Source: Ianthella basta (Eukaryota > Porifera > Demospongiae > Verongiida > Ianthellidae). From it: a stretch of 64,000 bases of DNA. Position numbers and translations under genes: made by a program. Where the stretch lies: the NCBI GenBank assembly GCA_964019415.1, contig OZ025868.1, positions 5,743,371-5,807,370 of the forward strand. Direction: 5' to 3'. How positions within the stretch are numbered: the stretch's first letter is position 1; each line of letters opens with the position of its first letter. Under the pieces are notes generated by a model. It saw nothing but the letters and a program-made list of their open reading frames with translations, had not been told where the DNA came from and searched no databases. This document shows, one piece after another, positions 37,687 to 50,600 of this stretch.

Positions 37687-38362
37687 CTTGCAGTTTAGCA
37701 AAGGAAAACGTGCCCTAATATAATTATTATTATGACAGATAGCTTGTGTTCGTATATAAATTTATATCATTCGCTATTATAAGTTTGTACACGCAGCTAC
37801 GTGTAATAAATGTAGAATTATTTGCTATATTATAGGCATATTATGGTCACATCTGTCCATCTATAGCTAGTTACGTTAATCTGGAGCTTGTAAGGTCTGG
37901 AGCTAGCTGTAGGAGGCTAATCTCCAGCGCTATGCAGAGGGTCTGTATATCTGCATGTGTTCATGTAATAGATATACACCTCAGCACCGTGATATAATTA
38001 TCTATTACTCATGTACATGCATGGTGGCACATCTGCAGCACTATAGCAGGCATTCACATGACATGTACCAACAATGCTAGTCCCTACTTCTGGCCCCCGA
38101 TTGCACATGGGCAGGGAGGGTGTGAAATTGACAATAGCTGCTAGACCTTCCCTTCCCTGCACATGCGCAATTGTGGGCCGGAAGTAGGGGCTAGCGCGCC
38201 AGACTACAACAATGCTGGCACCTGACACGTGCCAGTTATGCTGAAATGGCAAAATAAGTGTTTGGTATACATAGTGACTATGAGGATTTCAAAGATAAGT
38301 GGTGCTATTACTAGTACACAGCTAGAACAGTTTGCTTAAACTCCATCCTGTAGCAGGCAAAT

Positions 38363-41300
38363 CTACCTCCTCCACTGCAACATGGTAAAGTAGGCGAACA
38401 CAGCCAGACCCTGCATGTATGGAAGAGAAGGGGTCTTGTAGCAATACAGCAGAGAGTAGAACTGTGCTTCATGACTTTCCACACACACAGTGCATGCCCC
38501 TGGACTCACTTGTCTGCAGTGTGCTAAATACATGAACTACCATTTTGAACTGAATGCATGGGAAATGATACCACTATTATGAAGTTACACGGTACCTATA
38601 CGTACAATGCTTTAGTAACTAATAAATATTGTGTGTACCTGGCAGTTGTAACCCCATGTCAGTGCAGCTCTACATGGCACGGCATGATACAGTGGTTTCA
38701 CAATTTCTAATCCCAATTGACATTTGCACATTGCACTCGATCACGTGAGTGAAGTATTGGAAGCATAGGCTCACATGGGATAAGCACGTGCTTCGATCTA
38801 CGTGTGAGCCTATCGTTCCAATACTTTACTCACGTGATCAAGTGCAATGCGCAAATGCCATTCGGGATCAATTGCAAGGAAGGGAACAGGAAGATATGGC
38901 TCAGACAAGCAAGAAAAGTATTAGGAGACAAGCAAGGGACTTTTCAGTGAAAGGACTAACTACCCAGTGAATGCTTAGAAAACGTTTAGGGTCTTCACTG
39001 CTGCCAACCGTCCGCAGCCATCCTATGCACGTAGCCTCAGCTCACGTATGTATTGTTAAAGTACACAAGCAAAATGGCAGATCACAAGAAATGCCAATGA
39101 AGATGGTAATTTCTCGGCAAACCAACCGCATCGATGGAATCCAGGTCCACAGACTGGACCAAATGACGATCTGCCAATGTTGTCTCAGGCGTGGGGTTGC
39201 ATAGTGCTCTAGATCGACAGCGCGAGCGGCAAATGTCAAACATTCTGTCAGACAACAGACTGAAGCAATCACTTAACCCCCCGGCGCTGTCGTGCATGGG
39301 GTAATTACTGAAAAAGGAAAAGTGTATTAATTAGTACTAGCTATTGCATCATCAACAGTGCAATGCATGGAACTCACCATGGCTGCTGCTGAAAAAGTGG
39401 GAAGACCAGGACATGGCTGAAAGAGAGCAACCATTCCATAGAAAGTGAAGTGCCCCCCTACAAAAAGTATAATCTTACTGCTAAGAAATTTTCAAAAGTT
39501 CACAGATAACAGATGAGTTTTGATCACTTTTGTACATAGCCACCCAAGCACTTACATAAAGCAGCCAGTCTCCTCCGGAACAAAATAGAATGGGTAATAC
39601 ATGTTACAAGTATACAATGCAATACAGCTATGCACAATTACCCATGAATTCCCACAAGTGACCACACCAGAGAGACTTGCTTCAGATCAGGGCATTAGAA
39701 TATTTATGCAGTAATACATAGATGTCTATCACATTCAGTCCATGTTCATGTAGTTTGGCAAAGGCAAAGGATACGAATGGTGAACAGACGACAACAAGTG
39801 CTCTATCTCTCACCCTCCTGCACCAGAGGATGGATTGGAGGATGAGGAGGAAAGTGAGAAGTAAGGAAGAGCCAGCTTGAGATGGTATAAACCAAGTGGT
39901 CCATAATGGGAACCTGCAATACCAGAGTAGGTTAGGCTTAATGTAGTAAAGACTACATGGGACAACAAGTGCAGTTCACAATGTTACATGTACATGCAGT
40001 AACTGAATACCATAGCTGCATAATTATATAATTCACCCAAATGCTAAAGGCAGAACCATTTTATATAAAACAGAATAGCTACATAAAAATGTTATGCTTG
40101 AAGGAGTGACACATAGTATGCATGCATGGAATTTAATTAACTGTAACTAGTACGTACTTTGAAATACACAAGTAATGTATCAATGTAGGAGTGTAAATTA
40201 TTGTTAGCCAGTCAGCACAATTTATAGATGGCTACATTCTGAAATAGTTCTGGAAGTCGGCAATATGTATGACAACCAACCATGCTATATATTTTTACTT
40301 ACGGTCTAGCAAGGCAATCTTCTGTAAACAACTGACTAGCACTGCATGAACATGTCAATGTCAGGTCCACAGGTACTGACAGTTCTGCAACAGCTAGTCC
40401 TCCGAGTAGAACAGAAATGACACTTGACAGCACTACTACCTGCAGTACAACAATAGACAAGTGTGGTGAGAGTGTTGCGTCTAGCTATAGTGATGAAACA
40501 TGTGCATAATCAGACGTCACGCTTGTGATGTCTATTTAGAAACGTGCCAGATAAATATGGGATATCCTGTCTTCATGTACTAGCGCGCTTCGCCGAAAGT
40601 AGCCAAATGGCAGCAGCGAAGAACAATTGAAGGACATGGATAGGTTTCTTTCAATGTATTAAAGACAGCAGTGCAGCCAAAGCTAGCCTGGAATGCATGT
40701 AAGAGAAGAGCGCCACCGGCTGCCCATGCTCCATTTCTTCTTTTCATAAATTACTGTTCTCATTGAATTTTTGCGCGCTCCTAGCACCTGACACAGGGCA
40801 ACTACGGACCCAAATCATGTACAAGGAAACCTGTATGGACGTGAAGGGCAAATATCCGAGCGCTGGTGGCAATCAGGTATAAGTACAGCGCTGGAGCAAG
40901 TAGGAAATTTGTCTTCCCCATGTATAAAGATACCCCGGTGCCGCTATTACATTCTAGTAACAGTCCGGTAACACGACAAATGGTTCTTCTAGAGTGGCAT
41001 ACCTGTGCTCGATGTTCTGCACAGTCTTCATCTAATTTAAGGATTTAAGGGTATTGATCAGCACAAGTATTAATCTGATGTATATAGTCATAGTCTTTTG
41101 GATATGCAAACAGTACAAACTAGTGAATAAAAATTTATTTAGAAGTAAAAGAGATATAGGGATGGCCAGCAGAAAAAGCATAGAAACAAGAAACAGTAAC
41201 TCAACACCATGATAAACCACATTTCTGTGAAGTTTGCTCTACATTCCAAATTTCCTTGTATAGCTACTAAAGATTAGCTAGCTAGACATTTGGGGCCATG

Positions 41301-43098
41301 CAGCTACAAGGAAATTAGGAATGTAGAGCGAACTTCACCACAGAAATGTGGTTTATCATGATGTGCTCTTTGACCAGAAGGCAGCTAAGCAAAGAACATG
41401 CCCGCCCAGTCCATCAACTGGAACGGAGCATCTCGAGCCGATTCTCTGCAAGGCACCAATTTTATATGACTGAACAAACTGACATACAAACCGAGACCCG
41501 GTGCATTATAGTAATATTATCGAATGTTTTGCAGAGCAACCAATGCAGAAATGAGTATTCTTTCCCGATCAATTCCATTCAATTTTGCACATACTACTTG
41601 TCTTCGGTATGGTACAGGTTAACCCTGGGCCAATTTATAGCACCTTCCAATGTATGATCAAAATTAACCATTAAAGGTAAAAAATGCATGTGCAACAACT
41701 CCTTGATTGAGGAGTAGCTTCCCCCAATGTAGTACAGAAGAATAAATCACGCATGCAGTAAGGCATGCGGAGTGTGCAGTACACTGGGCAGTGTAGAGCG
41801 CAATGCTGCAATGTTTGACTTACCGTGAACAAGGCACACACACATTTCCCCTGTCTGAAACACCATTGACAAGGCCCCCTCATGCCTGGAAGCTCATCGG
41901 GCTCAAGCTGTGTTGAAGTGATGCTGGGTTCATTGGCTGTGGGAGCTGTCATTACATGCAAGCTGCTATCAAACATGGGCAAATCAGGAACAGTCCTCCC
42001 CTGTAGACGGAGCCTCAGTTCAACATTCTCAATACGCTCCCTGAGATTCTTAACCTTCTGATCTGCTACAGAGCTCTGACTTACTAGCTGAGCATTCACC
42101 CTGTTCACCCGCACTGCCTCACCGTCTCTATTCTCCAAGTCCTTCTGCATACGCCACATTGCAAGCTGCACATTGCTGTCCTGCTCTTGTGCAGAATAAC
42201 TCTTCAGCACAGTTTTCTCCATTTGCTTCATTTGAGGCAGAAGCATATTACTTGTTGGGCGTTGGTCTGCGTTATCATTTAAGCACAACTTGACCATGCC
42301 CTGGAATAGCTTCTTTTCACCTTCTGAAAATAGCTCTAAATAGGGTGCACGTGTATCCAATTGAGAGTACACCACTGCGTCCTGCATCTCCTCTCCTTCA
42401 GTTCTAGATGGCCTTGGAATGACTGGAGTGGGCCACTCATGTGTGATTGTCATAATGATGAGGTTGCCGTAGGAGAACACATCAAGTTTGTCATCGTATT
42501 GTGGTGGGTAGTGCAATGCTTCAGGAGGCATGAACCCCGGTGTGCCCTTGATGGAGGAGCTACGAGTGAGTGAGGCTGCATCGATGGCCCTGGTCATACC
42601 AAAGTCGGTCAGCTTGGTCAGGTAGGTCACCTCGTTGACGAGGATGTTGTTGGGACTGAGGTCGTGATGCACCAACTTGGGAGAGTGGCTGTGAAGGTAC
42701 ACCAGACCCTGGGCCACCTGACGGAGGATCACCACCTTGTTGATGAGGGGGAAATCTTCCTTTGGTGTTGACTCGAGTAGCGAGCGCAGACTGGCGTCCA
42801 TCTTCTCCAGCACCATGACAGGGGTGTGGGATGGGTCGAAGTAGATCCCCAGAAACTGGACAATCTGAGGATGTCTCAAAGCAGACCACGTGGCGCACTC
42901 TTTCTCAAAGGCTGCGATGAAGGCTTGCTTCTCCTCCGCTGATAGTATCTCCTTGAAGATGTCGTGCATGAACTTCGCAGCGCAGGTCGTTCCGTTCCAT
43001 TCCACTTCGAATACGATCCCAAATGCACCCGATCCAAGCTTTCGATCCCTTCTCCTAACGTCGTAGATCTTCAACGGAGATAACTCAATTTCTACCAT
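38363..43098 (-). CDS. K8: type-a kinase with C-terminal four-pass membrane domain
   Basis: Exons: E1 41824-43098, E2 40303-40439, E3 39775-39913, E4 39378-39473, E5 38363-38410 (TAG); 564 codons plus stop. Sister of K3: the starts are identical (MVEIELSPLKIYDVRRRDRK) and introns align. The kinase has GSGAFG, CAAKF, HHDLSPNN and DFG; then a coiled coil, CQWCFRQGKCVC, and four predicted helices ending LQWRR. E2 is 15 bp shorter and E3 9 bp longer than in K3, both in frame, so the extracellular side has changed while the frame was kept. Intron 3 has the U12 donor GTATCCTTTG but the same weak branch region as K3. Confidence 0.85.
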
Positions 43099-43844
43099 GT
43101 TTAAAGCTACTACATGCGGTCTTCACGTGCTGTAAGGTTTACATTATTATATTGCGAGAACGCTCATTTTCTTATATAAATTCGTGCATCCTTACACACT
43201 GTTAACGTTTGTCCTTAGCTATAGTACACAATCTACACGTACGTATACAGCAGTTAAGAAGAACACGGATGAATAGTATTACTCCATCCACTGCAGCACA
43301 ATCATGTAGCAAATTAGAGCCAGTAACTACAACAGGAGGAAAGATGTACAGCTGCAATGCATAGTGTAGGATAGGATAGTGCAGGACAGTACAGTATAGT
43401 GTACCCTTAGTGCCTGTCAAGCACATTACATTAGAACCATCCGTAATTAGCTAAACCACAATATAATGTGATGTGACATGAACATGTATGGAGTCACAGC
43501 CAATACAATCCACATACGTACTCTCATACGCACTTGTATCTATACATAGTATAACAAGGGTAGCTAATATCAGTCTAAGTGTACTCTTAGTCTGGCTAGC
43601 TAGACCGTCCCTAAGCACCCAAGGCACAGAAGGCGTGAAAGGAAGAGATGGCCTAGTATACAAAACGATTACAGTATTCGTCCGTATAGAGGCCAAGCTC
43701 GAATAGAGGCTGGGTCCCGAATAGTGGCCGGGTTTTGCCACAATCGACATGGAATGCCTCTCGATCAACGCTTTTGTGCTCCTTAGCAACTGCAAGTTGC
43801 TTGTCACACTTCACAGTTGCCAAGGATCATGAGTTGCAAGAGTG

Positions 43845-43975
43845 ATGTCTAAGAGAAAGTCATACAATGTCTCTTTCAAGTTGAAAGCCGTTGAGTGCAC
43901 AGAGAAGACGACCAAGGAGGTGGCTGGCACCATATACACGTGGTGGCCTCTAACAACACTCTCGTTCATGACAAA
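43845..43975 (+). pseudogene. Transposase N-terminal fragment, second copy
   Basis: Same MSKRKSYNVSFKLKAVE start as the fragment at 15549, duplicated with the block. The frame runs into the deletion breakpoint beside the MITE at 44005. Confidence 0.45.
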
Positions 43976-44004
43976 ACCAGGGCTTCTCAGCTGGCTCAGG
44001 CATC

Positions 44005-44184
44005 AGAAAGGGTTGGTTCTCTAATACCAACTTCACAACAGGGTTGAAAACCTTGCCGACGTTTCGACCAGATGCTCTGGTCTTCTTCAGGGCGAAGATT
44101 CTAGATGACCAGAGCATTTGGTCGAAACGTCGGCAAGGTTTTCAACCCTGTTGTGAAGCTGGTATTAGAGAACCAACCCTTTCT
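44005..44184. mobile_element. 180-bp fold-back MITE at a deletion breakpoint
   Basis: AGAAAGGGTTGGTTCTCTAA... and the facing ...TTAGAGAACCAACCCTTTCT are inverted repeats of about 80 bp; each arm contains the GACGTTTCGACCAGATGCTC-type core. It is absent from the other duplication copy, where about 1.8 kb of K4 sequence is present instead. Confidence 0.85.
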
Positions 44185-46161
44185 AACACAACTACTGCAG
44201 CTATTAACAGAGAAATGGAAAGCAGTCAATTGGTAGCAAGATCACTTACAGGTCAGTCTAATGAAAATGCATTTTATTCCCTCTATTCAACCCTACATGC
44301 ATAAACAGTTTGGGATTGAGCAAAAATCCAAGGATGGCAATTAGCACAGCCTCTCCCTTAGCACTCCCTCACCATACTAGAACACATAAAGAGATAAGGG
44401 TCTTCTATATTAGTAGGGCTGTACCATATCATATGTTATGCAAATGGCATAGAAGTTCATTGCAGATAAGATGGCAAAACAAATAATACTTATGTGAAGA
44501 CATTCGACAATGAGGTTTTCGTCAGTTACAAAGTGAAGCGTGAAGGAAAAGATTGGCTTTTTATGCTTCGAGATTACACCATACATTGAAATGTCTTTGA
44601 TGATGTTATATTTATTCAAGACCTGTCAAGTCATAAAGACATATCCATCCACCTTCCACTTACCAATCATTCAGTTGCTACAGGTGCAAGATGTGCGTAA
44701 TTAAGTCAGTGCACACAAGGATCTAGCAGACGTAATAGCGAACACAACACCAAGAAAGACATTGTAAGTGCAGTGGCATCAGCCATATCTGACCGAATCA
44801 TACTCGAGGGTATCACGTCTATAAAGAAATTTGAGAACCTAGCATTGGCAATGCAGTCACTTTTGAAAGCCACATCATATGAGATTCGCCACAATAAGGT
44901 TTCTTCACAGACAGCAGGAGGGCTATTAGGCAGACGAGGTAAACATAACCATACCAGCGCAACTCTCGTCCATCGCATACGGCTTGTGGTGAAATATAGT
45001 GCACTGTACTGCTGGAGTCATCGAGGATAATCGACTCCTCCATCTGTGATTTTAGATGGAGATGTTCCAGGTGCTGTTCGAGCCTTCGTGCATTCTCGTT
45101 ATATCTTGAGATGTTGTATTGTATTGTAGGCTTTGGTTTGCCACATTCACCTCAGCAATCTCCGTCTCCTTCTTCTGTACTGCTCGCTGCATGCGCCACA
45201 TTGCTAGTTGAATGTTGTTTGCTTCCATCCCTGCTGCCACTTCACCTTCCAAGACAGTCACCTCAATTCTCTTCATTTCAGCTAGTAGCATTGCACTGGT
45301 TGGACGATTCATCCCTTTGTTTTCCAAGCAAAGAGTGGTTATTCCTCCAAAAGCTTTAATCTCTTCTTTTGTAAACTGCTCAAAATGGTGCTCATGAAGT
45401 GGAATCTCAGACAATAGTTCAATTGTTGTCTCTTCTTCTCCCAGCTGTGGCATAGCGGGTGTGGGCCACTGATGTGTGATGGTCATAATGATCACATTGC
45501 CGTAGGAGAACACATCGAGCTTGTCATCGTAGTGTGATGGGTGACGCAATGCTTCAGGAGGCATGAACCCCGGTGTGCCCTTGATGGAGGAGCTACGTGT
45601 GAGTGAGGCTGCATCGATGGCCCTGGTCATACCAAAGTCGGTCAGCTTGGTCAGGTAGGTCACCTCGTTGACGAGGATGTTGTTGGGACTGAGGTCGTGA
45701 TGCACCAATTTGGGGGAGTGGCTGTGAAGGTACACCAGACCCTGGGCCACCTGACGGAGGATCACCACCTTGTTGATGAGGGGGAAATCTTCCTTTGGTG
45801 TTGACTCCAGCAGTGAGCGCAGACTGGCGTCCATCTTCTCTAAAACAAGGACAGGAGTGTGGGAGGGGTCGTAGTAGATCCCCAGAAACTGGACAATTTG
45901 AGGGTGTCTCAAAGCAGACCACATGGCGCACTTTGTCTCAAAGGCAGTGGTGAACGCTTGCTTCTCCTCCTCGGATAGTATTACCTTGAATATATCGTGC
46001 ATGAACTTCGCAGCGCAGACCGTTCCGTTCCATTCCCCTTCGAAGACTGCCCCAAATGCACCCGATCCGAGCTTTCGATCAGTTCTCCTGACGTCGTAGA
46101 TCTTCAACTGAGCGGTAGGTTTAGTTACAGTCGCCATGTTTTACAGGCGCCAATACTTGAA

Positions 46162-46172
46162 GGGGAATCACC
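46162..46172. promoter_or_regulatory. kappaB-like motif GGGGAATCACC upstream of K9
   Basis: Same 11-mer as upstream of K4, 25-35 nt before the K9 ATG. Kept although K9 is a pseudogene, as expected for a recent duplicate. Confidence 0.35.
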
Positions 46173-46216
46173 TACTGCAGTCATGACGCAATGTTTCCAG
46201 CGCCTATGGCAAGGAC

Positions 46217-46600
46217 GATGCGCAAGAGCAGTCTCCTTGTTCTGTTAAACGTGCTCTCAGTTTGGCCTTCAAGTCAACGATCGCCATCCAGTGTGATGTA
46301 GTTCGCTACGTATCTCCTACGAATGGCACCAACAGCATCAGTTGTCTTAATTCAAGCGACCCCAGCAAGCCTTGCCAGAACTTAAGCTTCGCGCTAGTCG
46401 GAAAAGAAATCGAGGGAGTGCAGTCTGATTACTGTAACATTTCTACAGGGCCTGACAACCCTTGTGTACGCCAGTGTGACGGCATCCACTACCTATCCGT
46501 GGAGACGCAGGTGACTAACGCACTGGCACTGCAGTTCTTCGCTGTCAATCCTTCCCAAACAACGTTCTAGACCATTGGGACGAGATTGTATTCTTCTGCC
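46217..46600 (+). pseudogene. Second beta-helix gene remnant, truncated
   Basis: Copy of the gene at 20272. A 1-bp deletion near 46257 breaks the signal-peptide frame; YVSPTNGTNSISCLNSSDPS and DGIHYLSVETQVTNA remain readable, with a short internal deletion after that. It ends abruptly at about 46600, where kinase sequence begins. Confidence 0.6.
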
Positions 46601-47015
46601 GGGACTGAGGTCGTGATGCACCAACTTGGGGGAGTGGCTGTGAAGGTACACCAGACCCTGGGCCACCTGACGGAGGATCACCACCTTCCTTTGATGTAGA
46701 TTTCAGTATAAAGCAAGCGCAGACTGGCCAAGGCATCCATCCAATCCAATAATAATTATTATAATGACAGGAGCGTGGAAGGGGTTAAAGTAGATGCCTA
46801 GACCACATGGTACACTCTTTATCAAACGCTGTGATGAATGCTTGCTTCTCCTCCGCTGATAGTATCTCCTCAAAGATGTCATGCATGAACTTCACAGTGC
46901 AGGCCAAGACTGTCCCAAATTCACTCGCCCCAAGCTTCCTATATACCAGTCTTTCTGATGCCATAGTTCTTCAACAAGGGAAGTCTCAGCAAAAGAAGCT
47001 ATCTTGCGGTCATGA
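46601..47015 (-). pseudogene. Kinase exon-1 fragment with internal deletions
   Basis: From right to left the fragment matches the start region of K10/K11 (47015 downwards; the start codon is now ATA), FMHDIFEEILSAEEKQAFIT (about 46890-46820), a degraded linker, then GLVYLHSHSPKLVHHDLSP (46690-46602). Large parts between these are missing. Upstream, AATCACCTAGGGTAATGCTC resembles the K10/K11 promoter. It is fused to the beta-helix remnant at 46601. Confidence 0.8.
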
Positions 47016-47629
47016 GGGGGAACAAGGTGAATCACCTAGGGTAATGCTCCAGAAACGGGACACCTGCTTCTCAGCTACTTTGTGCTATGAAATTCGGAAT
47101 GAATTAAAGTTTATATTGTATATAGTTGAATGAAATGTAGTGGTATGCAATGCATGATGGATAATTATGCTTTTGGGAGAGCTAGCAAGTGGTCCTACTG
47201 TCCAAGATGTATAATCATAAATAATTAATTATATACACACGAGTCTGGCAGTTTTAAATGGACATGCAACCTACTCTTGCAGGATCGAGTTAGCTTTATG
47301 CCTAAATTTTTTGCCATAACCTTCCCATTAAGACCAGAATAGGTCATATTTGGTAGGTAAGAATCCTGCAGCCTTTACACATGTATATATATATACAACA
47401 GGTAGCTCAGAGCTACCGCAAAAAATGAAACTCTGTCAGCACAACTCATTCCAAACCCACTCCCTTCTGTGTAATAGTGAAGAATGCCTGTGTGAAGCCC
47501 TGTATACGTATAATGAGACATTGAATGTCCGATGATTCTAGTAGCTACACACGTGCACAAGCTAGAGTATGAGTCATGTACATATCTGACTAAGAATCAT
47601 GCATTTTAGATGAAAGCACTAGTACTGTT
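47016..47629. other. Intergenic, kinase fragment to K10 stop
   Basis: A/T-rich sequence with TATATATATATA at 47383-47396. No gene, RNA or complete mobile element recognised. Confidence 0.5.
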
Positions 47630-50600
47630 TTACTTCCTCCACTGCAACATGGTGAAATAGGAGAAAACAGCCAGACCCTGCACAGAAGAATAATTATTTT
47701 ACAGTAATGAAACAGTGACTTGAACTACAAAATTAATTCTGATTTTTCTCAAGGCACAATCATATAAACCCACAAGTCTGCAGTGTGCTAAATGTACGTA
47801 TGAACTACGTAGCATTTTGAGTTGATAGCAAGGGATTTTAATACCATCAGTATTGAGGTCATTGTCGGCAAATAATGACATACTTGATACAACCCTTGAA
47901 ATACACATGTGCATCACCGATTGGTACTCCTAAGTCAAGATTGCTTGAAACTCTGTAATGTCTCATCGGCAGCTAGCAACAGGAGAGCCTTTAATTTTTC
48001 GTGACGTATTAGGACCCCCTGAAAAGGTTCTCATAGTCCAAATATTTCAAAATATTCGAACCCCCAATCCCACTTTTCTGGATGTTAGCTCAGAATGGTA
48101 GGCTTTGAGACAAACTACCACTCTTCTACAGAGGTCACTACTCTGACCCTTCCTCTCTGCCTCTGTATTAAAGACTTCTCAATTCTTTATGGCTTGCACT
48201 GGCGCTCTCTTCCAAACTGTTTGCTTACCTCCGAGACCATATTTCAGTGTATTTCCATTCTTATACTCTTATACTAAGGACTTCATTAATGGCAACTTCT
48301 TCCCGATCGTCTTCCCTGTTCTGAACAATTTTTCTCAATCGTTCTTTGCTGACGTTTCTCGCCACCATTTATATGTATATACACAATATAAATTTGGATG
48401 GGGGGAATGCATATTACGGGGTCCACTTTGAACATGACAAGCCACACCATGTATCACACCTACACACATGGAAATCTTAGCACAATTGTATGCATGCATC
48501 AGTTATATGACAGTGCTGAGGAGTACATGTAGCACATGAGACTGTCTAATATCCACATAGATTCCGTTGTCATTGCCACGGGCCTCTTTTCGTGATCTCT
48601 AAATCTCGTAGACACCCCAGCTGTATGTATGTTCACGCCAAGACTTCTATTTCGTCCAGCTGGGCTTTAACTAAGGCGCTTCGTTCGCGCTGAAAATGTT
48701 ATAGGAATTTCATAGCAGAGAGCTGCAGCTGTATATTAAAATAAGCCACAACATACAATGTACAGGTTGCTCAGCTTACTTGTTTTGTCAAGAAACAGTA
48801 TATATAAAGCAACAATCTGGCTCCGAACCAGAGCCGAGAAATGAACTGGTTATGAGCTGGGAGCAGGCTTGGTTAAAGAACATGTACACCACTCTGGGAA
48901 ATGCTGTGGCTGATGTGGCTGACAGTGAGTATACTTACACTTAGCTGACACACCGCATCCACTGCCAACCTGTAAGAAACATCTAGCTGCTTCAAGATGA
49001 CCACCCCAAGTTGAGACCCAAATCAAATGACGTACTACTTCCAGAAGACGTGTGATGATGCAAGTATGAGTAGGTAAACTGATTCACTGCCACTCCTTGA
49101 CCAATTATTGGGATATATAATACATAAATGCTAACCAATCAAAGTCTCTGACGACTTAGACTACTCGGCACTCAGGCGCTTTGCACCCTCGTTCCTCATG
49201 CTCTATAAATCTCAGAGACACCTCTTGGTCAGCACTTAACTATTACATACATGCACTAAAGTGCTGTGGTCTGAATGTTATATACATACTCTGTCGCACA
49301 GGCTTCTATATTGACACTTAGGTGGGATTGCAAGTCTAGTGAATTCAGGATGGCTGGACTAGTGTCTGGCTGCTTCTGTTTGCGCACTGACAATTTCGAT
49401 CATGGATTATTCTTGCCCAGGTTATGCCAATTGTGCAAAATGCAAAGAGAGCTGTTCAGCCCTAAAGAAGAACGTCGAAGTCTTACTCTAGAGAAAGCCA
49501 AGGGAAAGCAGCACCAGACTAGCAATAACACCCAGAGACATGGGTCTAAGTGAAAACAGTGCCAGGTTCTTTACAGATGCCGAAGTACAGAAGCTCCATA
49601 AGAGGGCTATAAACTTGGCAATACTGCAAAAATGAAAAAGTGGGCAGTCAACAATTTCATGGCATGGAAGGCAGCACTTGAGTTGGCACAAGAGGAGAGG
49701 TGTCATGGTGATTGCTACAGCCGACAGCCAAGTATCTTGTGTGTGTGCACATGGCTATCAGTACACACCTTCTATATATGCCTGTGGTAAAACAGGTTTT
49801 AAGAATCCCGTGTGTAGCTTCTTAAATCCTGTTATGTCAGAGAAGAGGCTTTTTGATGAAGTTATACTATGGTCGTGAAATTCAATCACCTGTCGTTGCC
49901 CTGGCAACAGAATATATTCAAAATAATATCATAATGCCACTACATAGCTATTACAAGACAGCAACAATAGTGTAATGCAAGAAACTGACCATGGCCACTG
50001 CTGATAAAGTGGGAAGACCAGAACACGGTTGGAAGGGAGCGCCACTTCCATAGAAAGTGAAATAGGACATTACAAGAAATGCAACCTGACAAATAATATT
50101 AAGGAATCATTGACGACTATTTCACAGATAAATTATGCATAAGCAGCCAGCCACCTTCAAGCAGATTAAAGTACTAGTAATGTGCTACATACCTTATACA
50201 GCACGCAATACAACCAATATGATGCCTAAATACTGATATTATACAGTGGACTGCACACATGACCAGGTATAACTGAATGGCTTGCAAACACAGCATTAGT
50301 ACACAAATGTAAAACATGCTTCATTAACATTATACACTGGTACAGGCAAGGATACGAATGGGGAACAGACAACAGCAAGTGCCTTATCTCTCACTCCTCT
50401 GCACCAGAGGACAGATTGGAGGATGAGTAGGATGGAGAGAACAAATGAAATAGCAAGCTGAGATATTGTACCAACCAATTGGAATTGTCCAGATATATAC
50501 CTGCAATTGATAGCACAGAAGAGAAAGAACTGCTAAAGGCTGAAATATTACGTAAAACATATTAGAAGATACATAAAAGAAACACATGCATAGCACATGG

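Larger units (their letters stand above)
43279..46137 (-). pseudogene. K9: eroded type-b kinase, partner of K4
   Basis: E1 is readable from ATG 46137 (MATVTKPTAQLKIYDV) through the whole kinase, including HHDLSPNN and DFG. A 5-bp insertion (extra GTATT) near 45115 then shifts the coiled-coil frame. At about 44980 homology jumps to sequence that in K4 lies downstream of exon 2, so the end of E1 and E2 are deleted. E3 keeps only its first bases before another deletion joined to a MITE (44005-44184), and E4 is absent. E5 (43279-43326, LALICYMIVLQWME) survives intact. A truncated soluble kinase of 361 residues could still be made, but the membrane module is lost. Confidence 0.85.
31971..46600. 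repeat. Segmental duplication, copy B (K6-K7-K8-K9-beta-helix remnant)
   Basis: Second copy of the block described at 2938-20793. It is shorter mainly because of deletions in the K9 region: one removed the end of K9 exon 1 and exon 2, another removed most of exon 3 and all of exon 4 and now abuts a fold-back MITE at 44005-44184. A third deletion near 38865 removed about 0.6 kb. K7 is intact here whereas its partner K2 is broken, so the two copies have decayed independently. The right end is chimeric: at about 46601 the beta-helix remnant is joined directly to an unrelated kinase fragment. Confidence 0.85.
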
